This document shows positions 62,301-64,000 of a stretch of 64,000 bases of DNA, piece by piece; the stretch's first letter is position 1; every line of letters starts with the position of its first letter. Below the pieces are notes generated by a model. It ran no database searches and was not told where the DNA came from. It worked only from the letters and a program-made list of their open reading frames with translations. Position numbers and translations under genes: made by a program. The stretch lies in NCBI GenBank assembly GCA_963681505.1, contig OY811978.1:5688586-5752585 (forward strand). The letters run 5' to 3'. The stretch comes from Eunapius fragilis. Its lineage: Eukaryota; Porifera; Demospongiae; Spongillida; Spongillidae.

Positions 62301-64000
62301 AAGCATTGGCTGAGTATGATATGACGATAGTACACCGACCTGGAAGACAACATTGTAATGCAGATGGCCTTTCACGGATGGAGTGCACACAGTGCGGGTT
62401 TCATTTTGAAGAGCAAGAACCTCTTGAACAGCTGTTGTTGGTCACACCTGAGGAGAGCTGGTTACCCTGTTGGAATGAAAAGGAGCTATGGAAATATCAG
62501 CAACAGGACCCTGATCTGAGCAGAGCTTCTGAAATGACTACACAACACACATGGCCAACCACTGCGCCGCTTTCTAGTAGCCGCACACTGCAAAGTCTGT
62601 GGGCACAGAGGGAGCATCTGGTGATTTCTAATAATCTGCTGTACAGGCAGTGGGTGGATGCATTGGGAGGTGGTGAAAACCCATGTTTGCAGCTTGTGCT
62701 TCCTCGTGTCTTGGTTTCACAGGTGTTGAAGCAGCTGCATGACTCTGCTACTGCTGGTCATTTGGGAGTGCAAAAGACCCTTGGTAAGATTCGAAGACGC
62801 TTCTACTGGGTGGGACAGCGCCAGGATGTGGAGGATTGGTGTCGTCGCTGTGAGGCATGTGCAGCAAGGAAACCATCAGTGCCTGGTCGTGTTGCTCCTA
62901 TGCAGTCGTCAGCCAGTGGGGCACCTTTTCAACGTATTGCAATGGACATTGTTGGTCCTTTTCCACGGACTGATAAAGGTAATGCATACATCTTAGTCAT
63001 TGGGGACTACTTCACTAAGTGGGTGGAGGCATACCCCATGAAGGATATGGAAGCTGCATCAGTTGCTGCGTGCCTGTATGACTTCATTTGCAGATATGGA
63101 GCTCCAGATTTTTTGCACACTGATCAAGGCAAGAACTTTGAATCAACCTTAATATCTGATTTGTGCAAATTGTTAGGTATTGTAAAAACAAGAACCACTC
63201 CATACCATCCCCAGTCAGACGGAATGATTGAGCGTTTCAATCGCACCCTTCTGGGCATGCTCTCATCTGGGATCTTGGAAGAGGAGAGAAACTGGGAGCA
63301 GATCCTACCAGCAGTGATGATGGCCTACCGGACCAGTGTGCACAAATCAACGCATATGTCCCCATTCATGCTTGTGTTTGGTCGAGAGGTACGTCTGCCT
63401 GTGGATGTTATGTTTGGCAACCCTCCTGCAGAGCTAAAAAAGTGCAGCAGTATGCATGCTTTGTATCTAAGGAATACTTTGGAGTCGGCATACCACAAAG
63501 TACGGAAATACTTGACAGTGGAATCTAGGATTCAGAAAGAGGGGTATGATCGCAAAGTAAAAGGAGTGAGTCCAGCATACAAAGTTGGTGACCTGGTATG
63601 GCTGCACTGCCCAGCGGTAGCAAGGGGGAAGTCCCGCAAGCTGCATAGACCGTGGAAGGGTCCCTTTGTAATTAAAAAAATATTTAGTGATGTTGTGTTC
63701 CGTATTCAGCATCGTGACCCTCCTCGCAAATGCCTTGTAGTTCATTTCAACCGTCTGAAGCCTTACTTGCTTTGTAGCAGGGATGCACAAGAAGGGACAG
63801 AGCAACTAAGTAAGCAGAAGGATGATGAACAGGACCCCTCATTTACGGACAAAGAAGTACGGGAGTCGGCTTCTCCAGAAAGCGATACAGAGGAGGGTGA
63901 AGTGATCATCGAAGAGGAGCATCAAGATGAGCTGGAGGATCAAGATGAGCTTGATGATGAGCTGGAGGATCAGGATGAGCATCATGATGAGCTGGAGGAT
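59312..64000 (+). CDS. Ty3/Gypsy gag-pol polyprotein (Gypsy-2), open at window end
   Basis: One frame without a stop runs for 1563 codons from ATG 59312 to the window edge. Gag (MATEEEVPMEV..., FKRFELYAKRARIP) ends with one CCHC knuckle CWQCGGEGHIKRDC (about 60091-60133). The protease has MLVDTGSMVTLV (60271). The RT has FCIDFRRVNAVTKKDAQPLP and VYLDDIIIFSK (61588). RNase H has FLLDVDACATGVGAVLSQ and RTDHQSLKWL. Integrase has the HHCC domain (HDSATAGHLGV...CRRCEAC), then MDIVGPFPRT, HTDQGKNF and GMIERFNRTL as the DDE residues, and a GPF-type C-terminal part (RPWKGPFVIKK). An acidic DELEDQDE repeat follows. All catalytic residues are present; gag and pol share one frame. Confidence 0.9.
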   Translation, partial: MATEEEVPMEVTEPSTSSRPAPAAAVVRTSIPRSSKFTGRGDVALCFKRFELYAKRARIPSEEWAEELLLLLEDEPFRLVSLSDSEDYESVKERLRERFAPDGNEIEWQQRLQSRSQERGEALEDFAGDLQRLAEKAYPDLDGGQRERFVRNQFVQGLLSSTAQLLLLKEMPQSIDDALRLAKKQHTVEEAQRRLRQRKHGGDVEAVVAVDSEETGNITVTKKQGVEQGTLFQQVRHLEEAVAQLQVQTGSRGTQKRKVVCWQCGGEGHIKRDCTKRKPAWRGPQNKLATTSVPESTKDVQKPSVVVQGRVDGVSTKMLVDTGSMVTLVRKDLWEEASGESGSLRPPSRSIVTANGKALEIMGQVDICLSIGDFSCMFLVLVSEKLTQQCVLGADFLIKTGCMVDLQRGHLVIGKEIIPLQSHCQGTRGIGEVASYCVALLEDGIVPPLHQVQLPVQLQTKDAVEYDGVLEPSKKFTERHQLLLAHSVVHCSGNNTVVQILNPTLQPIVLHVHEVVGHFYPLSKEDQVCTLGDCAKVPEGSREWKLAKRQRSSMIQRLMADIEGLSPEQTSRLHKMLRGYADVISQNDGDLGKTNLVKHRIDTQGANPIRQPVRRLPIQQRKEVQGMLHDMLKKGVIEHSHSPWASPIVLVKKRDGSHRFCIDFRRVNAVTKKDAQPLPRIDDTLDVLAGSSWFSTLDLASGYWQVGMEECDREKTAFATPFGLFQFKVMPFGLCNAPATFQRLMELVLSGVHWSVCLVYLDDIIIFSKSVDEHLKQLQQVFQCLRAANLKIKPSKCQLFRKSVRYLGHIVSAKGIEADPEKVAAVMQWPVPKGQKDLKQFLGFMSYYRRFVPNFSSIAAPLNKLTEKNVAWIWGPHCEQAFKQLKQALTHPPILIFPRSDCTFLLDVDACATGVGAVLSQYVDGKEHVVAYASRALSKVERRYCVTRQEMLALVWAVKHFRAYLYGRPFTVRTDHQSLKWLQSFKEPEGQVARWLEALAEYDMTIVHRPGRQHCNADGLSRMECTQCGFHFEEQEPLEQLLLVTPEESWLPCWNEKELWKYQQQDPDLSRASEMTTQHTWPTTAPLSSSRTLQSLWAQREHLVISNNLLYRQWVDALGGGENPCLQLVLPRVLVSQVLKQLHDSATAGHLGVQKTLGKIRRRFYWVGQRQDVEDWCRRCEACAARKPSVPGRVAPMQSSASGAPFQRIAMDIVGPFPRTDKGNAYILVIGDYFTKWVEAYPMKDMEAASVAACLYDFICRYGAPDFLHTDQGKNFESTLISDLCKLLGIVKTRTTPYHPQSDGMIERFNRTLLGMLSSGILEEERNWEQILPAVMMAYRTSVHKSTHMSPFMLVFGREVRLPVDVMFGNPPAELKKCSSMHALYLRNTLESAYHKVRKYLTVESRIQKEGYDRKVKGVSPAYKVGDLVWLHCPAVARGKSRKLHRPWKGPFVIKKIFSDVVFRIQHRDPPRKCLVVHFNRLKPYLLCSRDAQEGTEQLSKQKDDEQDPSFTDKEVRESASPESDTEEGEVIIEEEHQDELEDQDELDDELEDQDEHHDELED
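63880..64000 (+). repeat. Acidic coding repeat at the end of Gypsy-2 pol
   Basis: GATGAGCTGGAGGAT-type units encode repeated DELEDQDE/DELDDELEDQ, about 40 residues so far, and continue beyond the window. It forms a highly negative tail after the integrase. Confidence 0.85.

Noticed and set aside
1..64000. tRNA, rRNA or other structured RNA genes
   Set aside because: No tRNA-like A/B boxes with matching stems and no rRNA core sequences were recognised on either strand; a covariance-model search was not possible.

Overview
This is a stretch of animal nuclear DNA. Its only convincing host gene is a split cytochrome P450 of the CYP3-like type on the minus strand (5727-15607). That gene has introns of about 60 bp as well as kilobase-scale introns filled with repeats. 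Small GT-AG introns, a high load of DIRS/Ngaro-like, hAT, piggyBac-like and restriction-endonuclease-type retroelements, and the constantly recurring palindromic octamer ACATGTAC suggest a marine invertebrate, perhaps a sponge or another early-branching animal. The species cannot be fixed from the sequence alone.

Layout. 1-5540 holds decayed retroelement relics and a fold-back repeat. 5727-15607 is the P450 gene: eleven exons are recognised, the ExxR (K-helix) exon and the 3' terminal exon were not found, and exon 2 has an apparent one-base homopolymer frameshift. 15608-18770 is intergenic with microsatellites and a duplicated 150-bp block. 18774-27610 holds two tyrosine-recombinase retroelements (DIRS/Ngaro-like) in opposite orientation. 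One of them has its gag-like ORF interrupted by a 5.5-kb DNA transposon (20674-26188) with a 3-bp target duplication. That transposon carries a PIN-like EADTR/DTD protein and is tentatively Academ-like. 27983-28460 is a HECT-domain fragment.

29177-40908 is a nest. Two copies of an R2-type (restriction-like endonuclease) non-LTR element lie tail to tail. The minus-strand copy was split in its reverse transcriptase by a Ty3/Gypsy element (32014-40419, 202-bp LTRs, 5-bp target duplication). The integrase of that element was in turn split by a piggyBac-like transposon (33398-36809) with an intact transposase gene. 41082-48358 holds a decayed hAT element, an unclassified transposase-like relic and two further R2-type relics.

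48390-56370 is a large palindromic (fold-back) element. Its centre is a 27-bp minisatellite present in mirror image on both arms, and its left arm was later hit by a second hAT element (48894-52352). 56814-58690 is a TIR-flanked composite carrying a RecQ-like piece and a DIRS-like RT/RNase H/recombinase piece.

59170-64000 is the 5' part of a second Ty3/Gypsy element. Its single gag-pol frame is open for 1563 codons and runs off the window, so it is the best candidate here for a recently active element. Apart from the P450, the genes here do not form a pathway; the window is mostly a stratified record of transposition.
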